Assembly: GCF_003990185.1 (NCBI RefSeq)
Contig: NZ_RZHF01000013.1
Location: 1-38,196, forward strand
Direction of reading: 5' to 3'
DNA length: 38,196 bases
Origin: Vreelandella nanhaiensis
GTDB lineage: Bacteria; Pseudomonadota; Gammaproteobacteria; Pseudomonadales; Halomonadaceae
Shown here: one piece after another, positions 1 through 8,171 of the stretch
Position numbering within the stretch: position 1 is the first letter of the stretch
Layout of the letters: each line of letters starts with the position of its first letter
Program-made: the position numbers and the translations under genes
The notes under the pieces: generated by a model
Seen by the model: only the letters and a program-made list of their open reading frames with translations
What the model was told of the DNA's origin: nothing
Database searches by the model: none

Positions 1-41
1 GCACCTGAAGCTAGCGCGTCTACCAATTCCGCCATCTGGGC
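1..41 (-). tRNA. tRNA-Leu(CAG), 5' part, cut by window edge
   Basis: Read on the minus strand, the gene starts at 41 with GCCCAGATGGCGGAATTGGT and continues through a D-arm of the leucine type to the anticodon loop TTCAGGT. The anticodon CAG lies at the complement of 5-7. The D-arm and anticodon-arm match the usual bacterial Leu(CAG) tRNA closely. The variable arm, T-arm and 3' end lie beyond the left edge, so intactness cannot be judged. Family identity is from recall of tRNA-Leu sequences. Confidence 0.88.
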
Positions 42-52
42 AAGTGGCGCGT

Positions 53-80
53 ATGATACGCTTGTACTGATGAAATGCAA
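53..80 (-). promoter_or_regulatory. Promoter of the tRNA-Leu gene
   Basis: On the minus strand there is a -35-like TTGCAT (complement of 75-80), 16 bases, then a -10-like TATCAT (complement of 53-58), 11 bases before the tRNA 5' end at 41. The bases between -10 and the tRNA are GC-rich (ACGCGCC), as is usual for stringently controlled stable-RNA promoters. Predicted from sequence only. Confidence 0.5.
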
Positions 81-132
81 GCCCTGAAAACTGATTTTAT
101 TGCATAAACCATGTAATCGACGCTTAAGATGG

Positions 133-161
133 TTGGGTCATGGAACATGCAGCGCTATACT
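133..161 (+). promoter_or_regulatory. Candidate promoter of rnr
   Basis: TTGGGT (133-138), a 17-base spacer, then TATACT (156-161). The -10 matches five of six consensus bases and the -35 only three. It would give an rnr leader of about 120 bases. It is the best-scoring sigma70-type pair I see between the tRNA and rnr, but it is a prediction. Confidence 0.35.
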
Positions 162-286
162 GCATCCATGACCAAACAAAACGTTGAATTTTTCAGCATC
201 ATGAAAGCTGAAGCCCCTCGCTCGCAACGCTCGGCGTTTGCGCTTTTTCACTGCCTTCCGAAGACGCCGTCAAGGATGTTGATTGC

Positions 287-2683
287 ATGAAGTACTGGAC
301 GTTAAGTGATGATCCGCACGCTGAACGCGAAGCGCACAAGTACGATAACCCTGCTCCTAGCCGTGAGTACCTGCTCGCTGCGCTTGAAAGCTACGGCAAG
401 CCGATCACTCATGAAAACATGAGCCGTATGCTGGGCCTGGAAGATGAAGACCATCATGAAGCGATCAGGCGTCGTCTGGCTGCCATGGAACGCGATGGCC
501 AGGTGCTGCGTGATCGGCGTGGTGCTTATGCATTGATCGACAAACTTGACCTGGTCAAGGGGAGCGTTCTGGGGCACCGGGACGGCTTCGGCTTTTTGAT
601 CCGCGATGACGGCAAAAAGCCAGATCTGGTGCTGCCGCCGCGTCAAATGCGCCGTGTCTTTCATGGCGACCATGTGCTGGCGCGGATTAGCGGCACTGAC
701 CGGCGTGGCCGCGATGAGGCGACCATCGCCGAGGTGATTGCCCGCAATACACAGACTATTGTCGGCGTTTACCGGAGCAATACGCCTGAATTCGGCATCC
801 TGATTCCGGAAAATCCGCGCATTACCCAGGAAATTATCATCCCGCACAGCGCCTGCGCTGGCGCCAAGGATGGTCAGGTAATCTCGGCCAGGATTGTTCA
901 GCAGCCGGCAACCCGCATCCAGCCGGTAGGCGAAGTAATTGAAGTGCTGGGTGAGCGTATGGACCCCGGCATGGAAATCGATATTGCGATTCGCAGTTAC
1001 GATATTCCTGCTGAATTTCCGCCCGAGGTGCTGGATCAGACATCCGGTATTTCTGCCGAGGTGCTGGAGGAGGATAAAAAGCATCGCGTTGATTTGCGCG
1101 ATACGCCGTTGGTTACCATAGACGATGAATCTGCCAAGGACTTCGATGACGCCGTTTGCGCGTGGAAAACGAAGTCGGGTAGCTGGAAGCTGCTGGTCGC
1201 GATTGCCGATGTTTCCCATTACGTGCGCCCGGGCACGGCGCTGGATGACGAAGCCCGTACGCGGGGTAACTCGGTCTACTTCCCGGGCCAAGTAGTGCCC
1301 ATGCTGCCCGAGCTGCTGTCCAACGGCCTTTGCTCGCTAAACCCGCATGTGGACCGTCTGGTCATGGTTTGTGAGATGAATATCTCCAAGACCGGCGCCA
1401 TCAGCCGTTACTCGTTCTACGAAGCGGTGATGAACTCTCACGCTCGCCTTACCTATAACAAGGTGGCGGCAATGCTGGATGAAAAGAGCGAAGAGGGTGG
1501 CGCGCTGCGTGAAGAGCATCGCGAGCTGGTTAAACCGCTGCAGAACCTTCACGAACTGTACAAACTGCTGCGCCAAGCGCGTGATGAGCGCGGCGCGATT
1601 GATTTCGATACTACCGAAACGGCGATCATCTTCAACGATGAGCGTAAGATCGAAAAAATCGTGCCGCGTAGCCGCAACGATGCGCACAAGATGATCGAAG
1701 AGTGCATGTTGGCCGCCAACGTGGCCACAGCACGCTTTCTGGACAAGCATGATTTGCCCGCACTGTATCGTATTCACGAACGTCCCACGCCAGAGCGGTT
1801 GGACAAGCTGCGCTTGTTTCTGAATGAGCTGGGGCTTTCCGTCGGTGGGGGCGATCTGCCCACGCCGCAGGACTATCAGGCGCTGCGCGAGGCGATTGCT
1901 GATCGCCCGGATGCCGATATTATCCAGACGGTCATGCTGCGCTCCATGAATCAGGCTGTGTACTCGCCACAGAATGAAGGTCATTTTGGCTTGGCCTATC
2001 AGGCCTATGCACACTTTACCTCGCCGATTCGTCGCTATCCTGACTTGCTGGTTCACCGGGCTATTCGCTCGGTAATCCGTGGGCCGCGTCAGACCAACAC
2101 CGTCATGCGTGTTGAGGGTGCGCCGGTCGAGCCGCCCAGCAAATGGTGTCCGTACACCTTTGAGCAGATGCTCGAGCTTGGCGAACACTGCTCAATGACA
2201 GAGCGGCGTGCCGATGAGGCAACCCGTGATGTTGAGAGCTGGCTCAAATGCGAGTTCATGTCTGACAAACTGGGCGAAACCTTTGAAGGCACTATCGCGT
2301 CGGTCACGCAGTTCGGCTTGTTTGTACGCCTCGATGCGTTCTACGTGGAAGGCCTGGTGCACGTAACGTCGCTGCCATCCGACTACTACCACTACGAGGC
2401 GGAAAAGCATCGCCTGAAAGGTGAGCGCACCGGTACCACGTATCGCCTGGGTGACGGTCTCACGGTTCAAGTAGCGCGTGTCGATATGGATGATCGCAAG
2501 ATCGATTTCAGCTTGACCGATGACAAGCCGCGCCCGCGTCGTCAGCCCCGCAAGCGCCGTGGCGGCGAGGGCGGTGGTGAAAGTAGCGGTGCAGTCAAGA
2601 GTGATTCAGCACCCAAGAAAGACAAGCCATCGACACGCCGCGGCCCAAGACGTACGCGCCAGTCATCACCGAGGAGAAGCTGA
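287..2683 (+). CDS. rnr: Ribonuclease R (3'-5' exoribonuclease)
   Basis: Processive 3'-5' exoribonuclease that degrades structured RNA and takes part in rRNA and mRNA quality control in the cytoplasm. The 798-residue product has the full family order: an N-terminal winged-helix domain (about 25-85), two cold-shock OB domains (about 88-240), the RNB catalytic domain (about 262-600), an S1 domain (about 660-743) and a basic tail rich in Arg/Lys/Gly (744-798). The metal-binding motif TIDDESAKDFDDAV holds Asp279, Asp285, Asp287 and Asp288, with the same spacing as the catalytic aspartates of E. coli RNase R. An AAGGA at 272-276 precedes the ATG by ten bases. It is followed after two bases by rlmB, the same pairing as in E. 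coli, so the two are surely co-transcribed. Confidence 0.97.
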   Translation: MKYWTLSDDPHAEREAHKYDNPAPSREYLLAALESYGKPITHENMSRMLGLEDEDHHEAIRRRLAAMERDGQVLRDRRGAYALIDKLDLVKGSVLGHRDGFGFLIRDDGKKPDLVLPPRQMRRVFHGDHVLARISGTDRRGRDEATIAEVIARNTQTIVGVYRSNTPEFGILIPENPRITQEIIIPHSACAGAKDGQVISARIVQQPATRIQPVGEVIEVLGERMDPGMEIDIAIRSYDIPAEFPPEVLDQTSGISAEVLEEDKKHRVDLRDTPLVTIDDESAKDFDDAVCAWKTKSGSWKLLVAIADVSHYVRPGTALDDEARTRGNSVYFPGQVVPMLPELLSNGLCSLNPHVDRLVMVCEMNISKTGAISRYSFYEAVMNSHARLTYNKVAAMLDEKSEEGGALREEHRELVKPLQNLHELYKLLRQARDERGAIDFDTTETAIIFNDERKIEKIVPRSRNDAHKMIEECMLAANVATARFLDKHDLPALYRIHERPTPERLDKLRLFLNELGLSVGGGDLPTPQDYQALREAIADRPDADIIQTVMLRSMNQAVYSPQNEGHFGLAYQAYAHFTSPIRRYPDLLVHRAIRSVIRGPRQTNTVMRVEGAPVEPPSKWCPYTFEQMLELGEHCSMTERRADEATRDVESWLKCEFMSDKLGETFEGTIASVTQFGLFVRLDAFYVEGLVHVTSLPSDYYHYEAEKHRLKGERTGTTYRLGDGLTVQVARVDMDDRKIDFSLTDDKPRPRRQPRKRRGGEGGGESSGAVKSDSAPKKDKPSTRRGPRRTRQSSPRRS

Positions 2684-2685
2684 GG

Positions 2686-3480
2686 ATGAAGTCAGCGTCA
2701 TCTCGGCGGGGTGCGCGTACGGTGCGTACCCCCGATGGGTTGGATCAGGTTTATGGCATGCATGCCTTGCAGAGCCTGCTGGAGCGCGGGGAAACGCCTC
2801 ATGAGCTGTGGGTGCAGCAGGGCGCAGGCAGCCGCCTAGCGGAAGTGGTGGCCCAGGCACAAGGGCGCGGTGCACGAATCAAGGAGCAGCCACGCGAGCT
2901 TCTAGATCAGTTAACTCAGGGCGCGGCTCACCAAGGTGTGGTCGCCTTTTGTCCGCCGCTGACGCCAGAAGGGGAAGAATCGCTTTGGCTGAAGCTGCGC
3001 GCCTGGCAAGCACCAACGCCGCCGCTACTACTGGTGCTGGATGGCGTGACCGATGTTCACAACTTTGGCGCCTGCCTGCGCAGTGCTGATGCGGCCGGGG
3101 CGCACGGCGTAATTGTTGCAAAAGACAAGGCAGCCCCGCTTAACGCGACCGTACGCAAGGTGGCCTGCGGTGCGGCGGAGGTAGTGCCGGTTTATCAGGT
3201 CACCAACCTGTCGCGTACACTGGCCAAGCTTAAAGACGCGGGCGTGTGGATCACTGGTACCGCAGGTGAGGCCGAGGCCAGCGTGTATGAAATCGACATG
3301 ACCGGGCCCACCGCGCTTGTGATGGGCGCCGAAGGCAAGGGCATGCGTCGCTTGACCCGGGAGGCGTGCGATAATCTGGCCAAGCTTCCCATGGCTGGGC
3401 AGGTATCAAGTCTGAACGTGTCAGTGGCTACCGGTATTTGCCTGTTTGAAGCAGTGCGTCAGCGCCAGCTTGCAAGTTAG
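2686..3480 (+). CDS. rlmB: 23S rRNA (guanosine-2'-O-)-methyltransferase RlmB
   Basis: SPOUT (TrmH-type) methyltransferase that 2'-O-methylates a conserved guanosine (G2251 in E. coli numbering) in the peptidyl-transferase region of 23S rRNA using SAM. The N-terminal substrate-binding domain contains YGMHALQSLLERG near residue 23. The SPOUT core shows all three motifs: DVHNFGACLRSADAAGAHG near 125, VMGAEGKGM near 212, and PMAGQVSSLNVSVATGICLF near 235. At 264 residues it is about 20 longer than E. coli RlmB because of a basic N-terminal extension. The ATG sits two bases after the rnr stop, and the GAGGAG at the end of rnr can serve as its ribosome binding site. Confidence 0.96.
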   Translation: MKSASSRRGARTVRTPDGLDQVYGMHALQSLLERGETPHELWVQQGAGSRLAEVVAQAQGRGARIKEQPRELLDQLTQGAAHQGVVAFCPPLTPEGEESLWLKLRAWQAPTPPLLLVLDGVTDVHNFGACLRSADAAGAHGVIVAKDKAAPLNATVRKVACGAAEVVPVYQVTNLSRTLAKLKDAGVWITGTAGEAEASVYEIDMTGPTALVMGAEGKGMRRLTREACDNLAKLPMAGQVSSLNVSVATGICLFEAVRQRQLAS

Positions 3481-3500
3481 GCGCTTGCCCACTAGAATAC

Positions 3501-3530
3501 CTGCGCCCGTTTGTCTGCAAGTGGGCGCAG
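3501..3530 (+). terminator. Hairpin after rlmB, possible weak terminator
   Basis: CTGCGCCC (3501-3508) pairs perfectly with GGGCGCAG (3523-3530) across a 14-base loop and is followed only by GCTTTC. The stem is GC-rich but the T-run is poor. It may partly separate rnr-rlmB from the ribosomal-protein operon, or form part of that operon's leader. Confidence 0.35.
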
Positions 3531-3632
3531 GCTTTCAAGCCTGATTGAACACAAGTTCTGTTAAATGCTCTGGTGGCCATTAGCGGCATATCAGATGCAT
3601 TTCAGTTAACTCCTTGCTTCCCTGTCGCTGTT

Positions 3633-3664
3633 CTTCGCCTGTTGGTGAAGGCGCACACCGGAAG
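3633..3664 (+). promoter_or_regulatory. Candidate S6:S18 autoregulatory leader of rpsF
   Basis: CTTCGCC (3633-3639) can pair with GGC (3650-3652) and GAAG (3661-3664), leaving a 3'-side bulge GCACACCG (3653-3660). A stem with a CACCG-containing bulge just upstream of rpsF is the kind of structure described for S6:S18 feedback control, where the mRNA mimics the S6:S18 site on 16S rRNA. The fold was made by eye. The hairpin ends about 13 bases before the AAGGAG of rpsF, well placed to affect initiation. Confidence 0.45.
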
Positions 3665-3687
3665 CTGTCAAACCGCAAGGAGATCCC

Positions 3688-4074
3688 ATGCGTCATTATG
3701 AAATCGTGTTTATGGTCCACCCGGATCAGAGCGAGCAAGTGCCGGCTATGGTCGAGCGCTACACCAGCATTGTTACCGAAAACGGTGGCACTGTGCATCG
3801 CTTGGAAGATTGGGGCCGTCGTCATCTGGCTTACCCGATCAACAAGATCCACAAAGCCCACTACGTGCTGATGAACGTTGAATGTACTGGTGAGACGCTC
3901 GAAGAAATCGAGAACATCTTCCGCTTCAACGATGCCATCATCCGCAGCCTGGTTGTACGCTGCAAGGAAGCGATCACTGAAGCTTCCCCGATGATGAAAC
4001 CGGCAGAAGAGAAGCGTCCGCGTCGCGAAGATAAGCCGCGCGCTGACCACGACTCTGAAATCGAAACTGCCTGA
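3688..4074 (+). CDS. rpsF: 30S ribosomal protein S6
   Basis: Small-subunit protein that binds 16S rRNA together with S18 in the platform. The start [14 protein letters not shown] and the motif [11 protein letters not shown] are typical of S6. The 128-residue length is usual for gammaproteobacteria, with a disordered charged tail (about 100-128, [17 protein letters not shown]) whose C-terminal Glu is of interest because E. coli S6 is modified by glutamate addition. AAGGAG at 3679-3684 precedes the ATG. First gene of the rpsF-rpsR-(membrane protein)-rplI operon. Confidence 0.97.
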   Translation: MRHYEIVFMVHPDQSEQVPAMVERYTSIVTENGGTVHRLEDWGRRHLAYPINKIHKAHYVLMNVECTGETLEEIENIFRFNDAIIRSLVVRCKEAITEASPMMKPAEEKRPRREDKPRADHDSEIETA

Positions 4075-4107
4075 TTCTATCCACTGCACGTTTTAAGGAG
4101 CTAATCC

Positions 4108-4335
4108 ATGGCACGTTTTTTCCGTCGCCGTAAGTTTTGCCGCTTCACTGCTGAAGGCGTCAAGCAGATCGACTATAAAGATCTGGACACCCTGAAAGCT
4201 TACATCACCGAAACCGGCAAGATTGTTCCGAGCCGTATCACTGGCACTAAAGCACGCTACCAGCGTCAGCTGGCGACTGCTATCAAGCGCTCGCGCTACC
4301 TGGCGCTGCTGCCCTACTCCGATAGCCACCAGTAA
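4108..4335 (+). CDS. rpsR: 30S ribosomal protein S18
   Basis: Small-subunit platform protein and partner of S6. The 75-residue product begins [17 protein letters not shown] and contains the conserved core [18 protein letters not shown]. Length and sequence are standard. AAGGAG at 4095-4100 precedes the ATG by seven bases. It lies 33 bases after rpsF. Confidence 0.98.
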   Translation: MARFFRRRKFCRFTAEGVKQIDYKDLDTLKAYITETGKIVPSRITGTKARYQRQLATAIKRSRYLALLPYSDSHQ

Positions 4336-4344
4336 GCGGTTAAC

Positions 4345-5199
4345 GTGATGCTGGCACTGGCAAGATGGCTGATGCGAGGGTTGCCCTATGCCGCAGGCGG
4401 GGCAGCGCTTGCAACGCTAGTGCCGTGGCTGTTCTGGTTAGGAGCAGCTATCGCTGCCTTGGTGACCCTGCGTAAAGGTTTCGCGCCTGCACTGCCGGTT
4501 ATTATCGCAGCCGCGCTACCGGCAGGTTTCTGGTGGTCGCAGGGGGATGTGATTCCGCTTGCCAGCGTGTTGCTGGTAACGCTGATGGCCGTCATTCTGC
4601 GTGAAAGGATGCGTTGGAGCGAAGCCATGATTGTGGGCGCCTTGGTGGCCGCAGCGATGGTGCAGTTCGGCATCTTTAGCCCGCCTGGCGGTACAGAGCT
4701 AATGCTTGAGCAGTTGCGTCAGGGTTCATCAGACGTTGACCAGATGCTCACGGAGTTGGCTAATCAGGGGTACAACACCCAGCAGCTTGCCATCATTGTG
4801 GTGGGGGGCGTAACGGGTCTTGTGGTTCTGGTGGCGGCTATTGCATGTTTGGCCTTGGCACGAAGTTGGCAGGCCGGGTTATATAACCCGGGCGGGTTTC
4901 GTGAAGAGTTTCATGCGCTGCGACTCACACCCAAAGAGCTTGCCGTATTGGCGGTGCTCAGTGTGGTCAGCATGATGCTGGGGGCGCATGCGTTGGCGGT
5001 GCTTGGCTGGATTCCGCTTTTGGTTGCTGGCATTGCGTTAGTGCATGGTTATATTGGATTAAAGGGGATGAACGGGCTGTGGCTAGTGGCATTTTATGTG
5101 CTGCTGATCATGACCTGGCCCACGATTCTCATTGTGCTGCTGTTGGGGCTGATTGATACATTCGCGAACATTCGCGCACGCCTTGCCCGCGGCAATTGA
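4345..5199 (+). CDS. Multi-pass membrane protein between rpsR and rplI (YybS/DUF2232-like)
   Basis: A hydrophobic protein of about 283 residues with roughly eight predicted membrane segments and a short basic C-terminus (RARLARGN). It resembles the YybS/DUF2232-like proteins that sit in the same rpsR-rplI gap in pseudomonads and relatives. The function is unknown. YybS-type proteins have been compared with membrane components of transport systems, but nothing in this sequence proves a substrate. Translation can begin at GTG 4345 or ATG 4348, and no strong ribosome binding site separates it from rpsR nine bases upstream, which suggests translational coupling. The family assignment is from recall and position, so moderate. 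Confidence 0.75.
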   Translation: MMLALARWLMRGLPYAAGGAALATLVPWLFWLGAAIAALVTLRKGFAPALPVIIAAALPAGFWWSQGDVIPLASVLLVTLMAVILRERMRWSEAMIVGALVAAAMVQFGIFSPPGGTELMLEQLRQGSSDVDQMLTELANQGYNTQQLAIIVVGGVTGLVVLVAAIACLALARSWQAGLYNPGGFREEFHALRLTPKELAVLAVLSVVSMMLGAHALAVLGWIPLLVAGIALVHGYIGLKGMNGLWLVAFYVLLIMTWPTILIVLLLGLIDTFANIRARLARGN

Positions 5200-5214
5200 C
5201 AAGAGGTTTACGAG

Positions 5215-5661
5215 ATGGAAGTCATTCTGCTCGACAACATTGGTAAGCTGGGCGGCCTGGGTGACAAGGTCACTGTTAAGCCTGGTTATGGTCGTAATTA
5301 CTTGGTTCCTTACGGCTTAGCCGTACCGGCTACCAAGGAAAACGTTGAAGCGTTTGAAGCGCAGCGTGCCGAGCTTGAAGCTCAAGCCGCTGAGCGTAAG
5401 GCAGAAGCCCAAGCGCGCGCTGAACAGCTGAACGACATCGAGCTTTCTCTGGTGTCCAAAGCTGGCGACGAAGGCAAGCTGTTTGGTTCTATCGGTCCGC
5501 GCGACCTGGCCGACGCTATTTCCTCTGCTGGCATCGACGTTGCCAAGAGTGAAGTACGTATGCCGCAAGGCCCGATTCGTCAAACTGGCGAATACGACAT
5601 CGACCTCCACCTGCATGCAGAAGTGGACGCCGTTGTTCGCGTGGTAGTGGTTGCAGAATAA
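5215..5661 (+). CDS. rplI: 50S ribosomal protein L9
   Basis: Large-subunit protein that binds 23S rRNA near the L1 stalk and influences reading-frame maintenance. The 148-residue product has the classic N-domain (1-47, [17 protein letters not shown] and [10 protein letters not shown]), a long Ala/Glu-rich connecting helix (about 48-76) and the C-domain. An AGAGG at 5202-5206 precedes the ATG. It is the last gene of the ribosomal-protein operon and is followed by a strong hairpin terminator. Confidence 0.98.
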   Translation: MEVILLDNIGKLGGLGDKVTVKPGYGRNYLVPYGLAVPATKENVEAFEAQRAELEAQAAERKAEAQARAEQLNDIELSLVSKAGDEGKLFGSIGPRDLADAISSAGIDVAKSEVRMPQGPIRQTGEYDIDLHLHAEVDAVVRVVVVAE

Positions 5662-5685
5662 TATCTGCTAACGCTATTAACGCCA

Positions 5686-5713
5686 AAAGGGCGCGGGATT
5701 TCCCGCGCCCTTT
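5686..5713 (+). terminator. Rho-independent terminator after rplI
   Basis: AAAGGGCGCGGG (5686-5697) pairs with CCCGCGCCCTTT (5702-5713) around the loop ATTT. The stem is 12 perfect base pairs, very GC-rich, and flanked by A and T runs, so it could act in both directions. Confidence 0.88.
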
Positions 5714-5745
5714 GCTATTTATAATCAGGGTTATTTTATGCCCGG

Positions 5746-5798
5746 GTTATTTCTAAGCAGCTGATAGCGTTTAGTTATCTTAGCCGCTTAGAAATAAC
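5746..5798. repeat. Perfect 13-bp inverted repeat upstream of dnaB
   Basis: GTTATTTCTAAGC (5746-5758) recurs as GCTTAGAAATAAC (5786-5798). After one mismatch, pairing continues inwards (GCTGA against TTAGC, with one G-T). It is AT-rich, has no T-run, and lies between the rplI terminator and dnaB, about 95 bases before the dnaB start. It may be an operator or a structured dnaB leader. Confidence 0.7.
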
Positions 5799-5892
5799 AC
5801 ATGAACAATGGTCTAGCGGTAGTGGCCAACGGTTTGTCCGATTAAGATAGTGGCCTTTATCGGCTATGCTGCATTGTTGAAAGGAGCTCGCT

Positions 5893-7281
5893 ATGGACCA
5901 GCCTTCTGCTGATCAGGAAACGGCAGCGATCAAGCTGCCGCCGCATTCGCTAGAGGCGGAGCAGTCAGTGCTGGGCGGGCTAATGCTGGATAATCAGGCG
6001 TGGGACAACGTGTCCGAGCGTCTGGTCGCAGATGACTTCTACCGCTACGAGCATCGTCTGGTGTTTAACGTCATGATCCACCTGGCCGAGTCAGGGCAGC
6101 CGCTGGACGTGATTACGTTATCGGAAGCTCTGGAAGCCCGTGACCATCTGGATACGGTGGGAGGGCTTGCCTTTCTGGCCGAGCTTGCTCGTAATACGCC
6201 CTCAGCCAGTAACATTCGCGCCTACGCGGATATCGTGCGCGAGCGGGCAACGCTTAGAAAGCTTATCCGGGCGGCCAACCAGATTGCCGAGGGTGCCTTT
6301 GCTCCCCAAGGCCGGCCTGCCGATGAGCTGCTCAACGAAGCCGAGCGTCTGGTCTTTCAGATTGCCGAGGAACGCCCCAAAACGGGTGGTCCTATCGGCA
6401 TGAGTGAGCTTCTTACCAAGGCCGTCGACCGGATCGATGAGCTGTTTAACATGAAAGGCGAAATGACAGGCCTTTCGACAGGCTTTCGTGATCTGGATGA
6501 AATGACCTCAGGGCTCCAGCCGTCGGATCTGGTGATCATTGCCGGGCGCCCCTCCATGGGTAAAACCACCTTCGCCATGAACCTGGTAGAGCACGCGGTC
6601 ATTTCCAGCGATAAACCGGTCATGGTGTTCTCCATGGAGATGCCCGCCGAATCCCTAATGCTCAGGATGCTGTCATCGCTTGGGCGCATTGATCAAACTC
6701 GCGTGCGCTCCGGTCAGCTGGAAGACGAGGATTGGCCCCGCCTGACCTCAGCGGTCAACCTGCTTAAAGACAAGCAGCTGTTTATCGATGATACAGCCGC
6801 GCTGTCACCCAATGAAATGCGTTCGCGACTGCGCCGTATCGTGCGTGAGCACGGCAATATGGCCCTGATCATGATCGATTACCTTCAGCTGATGCAGATT
6901 CCAGGGTTCTCGGAAAACCGCACGGGGGAGATCTCTGAGATTTCGCGCTCCCTGAAGGGGCTTGCCAAAGAGTTCAACTGCCCGGTAGTAGCGCTTTCCC
7001 AGCTTAACCGCTCGCTGGAGCAACGCCCGAACAAGCGTCCGGTCATGTCAGATCTGCGCGAATCTGGAGCTATCGAGCAGGATGCGGATGTTATTGCCTT
7101 CGTCTACCGCGATGAGGTCTATAATCCCGACAATCCAGATAACCAGGGCATTGCAGAGCTGATCATTGGTAAACAGCGTAACGGACCCATCGGCGCGGTG
7201 CATATGGCATTTATTGGTAAATATACCCGTTTTGAAGATTTGGCTCCGGATAGCTACGGTGGCCAGGCTTTTGGTGAATGA
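5893..7281 (+). CDS. dnaB: Replicative DNA helicase DnaB
   Basis: Hexameric 5'-3' helicase that unwinds DNA at the replication fork and recruits DnaG primase. The 462-residue product has the N-terminal collar domain (about 15-120, beginning PPHSLEAEQSVLGGLML) and a RecA-like motor domain (about 190-455). Walker A is GRPSMGKT (218-225), Walker B is LIMIDYLQ with Asp329, and the C-terminal KQRNGPIG is the family's nucleotide-contact loop. Length matches E. coli DnaB, and there is no intein. AAAGGAG at 5880-5886 precedes the ATG. It follows rplI as in many gammaproteobacteria, but has its own transcription unit after the terminator. Confidence 0.97.
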   Translation: MDQPSADQETAAIKLPPHSLEAEQSVLGGLMLDNQAWDNVSERLVADDFYRYEHRLVFNVMIHLAESGQPLDVITLSEALEARDHLDTVGGLAFLAELARNTPSASNIRAYADIVRERATLRKLIRAANQIAEGAFAPQGRPADELLNEAERLVFQIAEERPKTGGPIGMSELLTKAVDRIDELFNMKGEMTGLSTGFRDLDEMTSGLQPSDLVIIAGRPSMGKTTFAMNLVEHAVISSDKPVMVFSMEMPAESLMLRMLSSLGRIDQTRVRSGQLEDEDWPRLTSAVNLLKDKQLFIDDTAALSPNEMRSRLRRIVREHGNMALIMIDYLQLMQIPGFSENRTGEISEISRSLKGLAKEFNCPVVALSQLNRSLEQRPNKRPVMSDLRESGAIEQDADVIAFVYRDEVYNPDNPDNQGIAELIIGKQRNGPIGAVHMAFIGKYTRFEDLAPDSYGGQAFGE

Positions 7282-7359
7282 ATTAGGGGTGAGAGTAAAG
7301 CACCGTTGGTGCGCTTTCATGACTTGCGAATACTGCAATAGAACGTACGGGAGTAAGAC

Positions 7360-7653
7360 ATGGCAGGTGGTTTTCGGCGTGGTAATCGTCAGCGTCTTCC
7401 TAAACTTGAAGGACGTGGAGAGCTTCAGGAACTGGAGCGGGAAGGGCCCTTTAAAGAGTGGCTGGGCATGCCTGATCTTTATCGCTATTACCTGGTCGTT
7501 GAGGGTGAGAAGTACAGCTACCAAACGGAAGATGCAGAGCTGCCGGTAACGGTCGGCGACAAGGTGGTTTTTCGCTACAAGGAAACCAAAGGCGGTAACT
7601 GGATTGACCGTAACTCGTTGGGTAAGGCGATTGACCCTTCCGAGTACCAGTAA
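7360..7653 (+). CDS. Small hypothetical protein downstream of dnaB
   Basis: 97 residues, not recognised. The N-terminus is basic (MAGGFRRGNRQRLP), followed by an acidic/basic alternation (about 15-32) and a compact C-terminal half rich in beta-strand-forming residues (LYRYYLVVEGEKYSYQ, then VTVGDKVVFRYKE), reminiscent of a small OB-like or SH3-like barrel, but no family is claimed. There is no signal peptide and no membrane segment. CGGGAG just upstream of the ATG is a plausible ribosome binding site, and the gap to dnaB is only 78 bases, so it may be co-transcribed with the helicase. A followable stop, a good ribosome binding site and normal codon use argue that it is real. Confidence 0.75.
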   Translation: MAGGFRRGNRQRLPKLEGRGELQELEREGPFKEWLGMPDLYRYYLVVEGEKYSYQTEDAELPVTVGDKVVFRYKETKGGNWIDRNSLGKAIDPSEYQ

Positions 7654-7743
7654 TTTGGCCGCTTAGCGTATTAGTGATCCGGAACTCTCCTAAAAAGTTG
7701 CCCTCTTAGCCAAGTAGTGCCAATGTAAAGGTAACAGGAATGT

Positions 7744-7772
7744 AATAGAGCGCAGTCATCCTGTGCTCTATT
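7744..7772 (+). promoter_or_regulatory. 12-bp hairpin just upstream of the 100-residue gene
   Basis: AATAGAGCGCAG (7744-7755) pairs with CTGTGCTCTATT (7761-7772) with one G-T pair and the five-base loop TCATC. It is followed by GTTGTATCC rather than a T-run, and ends some 15 bases before the AGGAGGG of the next gene. It may be a weak terminator of the upstream gene or a structured 5' leader. Confidence 0.55.
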
Positions 7773-7798
7773 GTTGTATCCAATAATAGGAGGGAACC

Positions 7799-8101
7799 AT
7801 GGAACTGAAAGCGCTTAAACAGTTCGTTGATAGCCACGATAACTTTGAAATCCGCGTTATCACTCATTCAGGTAGTCGTTTTTATCAACTTGAACTTGAA
7901 GATATGGAAGGTAAGCGGCATATGCTCACCCAGCGTAGCAAGCCGATGCTATTTCGCTCGCTGGATGATGTCTATCTGGAGCTAAAACGGGCCGGTATTC
8001 ATCGGGCGTACCTAGTTCAGCATGTGCCGCAGGATGAAGTGATTGGCCGTGATGCGCATTATAACGAGCCACTGACATCACGTATGCCGCTGGTGTTTTA
8101 A
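7799..8101 (+). CDS. Small conserved hypothetical protein (DUF6482-like)
   Basis: 100 residues, cytoplasmic, without signal peptide or membrane segments. The pattern of an N-terminal helix (MELKALKQFVDSHD), two or three beta strands (FEIRVITHSGSRFYQLELED), a helix from about 61 (SLDDVYLELKRAGI) and a terminal strand resembles the small DUF6482 proteins of pseudomonads and halomonads. This assignment is from recall and is moderate. The AGGAGGG at 7789-7795 immediately before the ATG is an unusually strong ribosome binding site, so high translation is expected. Function unknown. Confidence 0.75.
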   Translation: MELKALKQFVDSHDNFEIRVITHSGSRFYQLELEDMEGKRHMLTQRSKPMLFRSLDDVYLELKRAGIHRAYLVQHVPQDEVIGRDAHYNEPLTSRMPLVF

Positions 8102-8171
8102 TAAGCTTTGATTAACGCAACGCTGCGCCATTCAGATAGCCTTATCAGCCTTTGATGTGATCTTTCACCCA

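Noticed and set aside
302..1291. Long minus-strand open frame antisense to rnr
   Set aside because: It lies wholly within rnr, has no family resemblance and no ribosome binding site. Long antisense frames are common in GC-rich genes. The same holds for 1337-2188 and 21423-22376 (antisense to purD).
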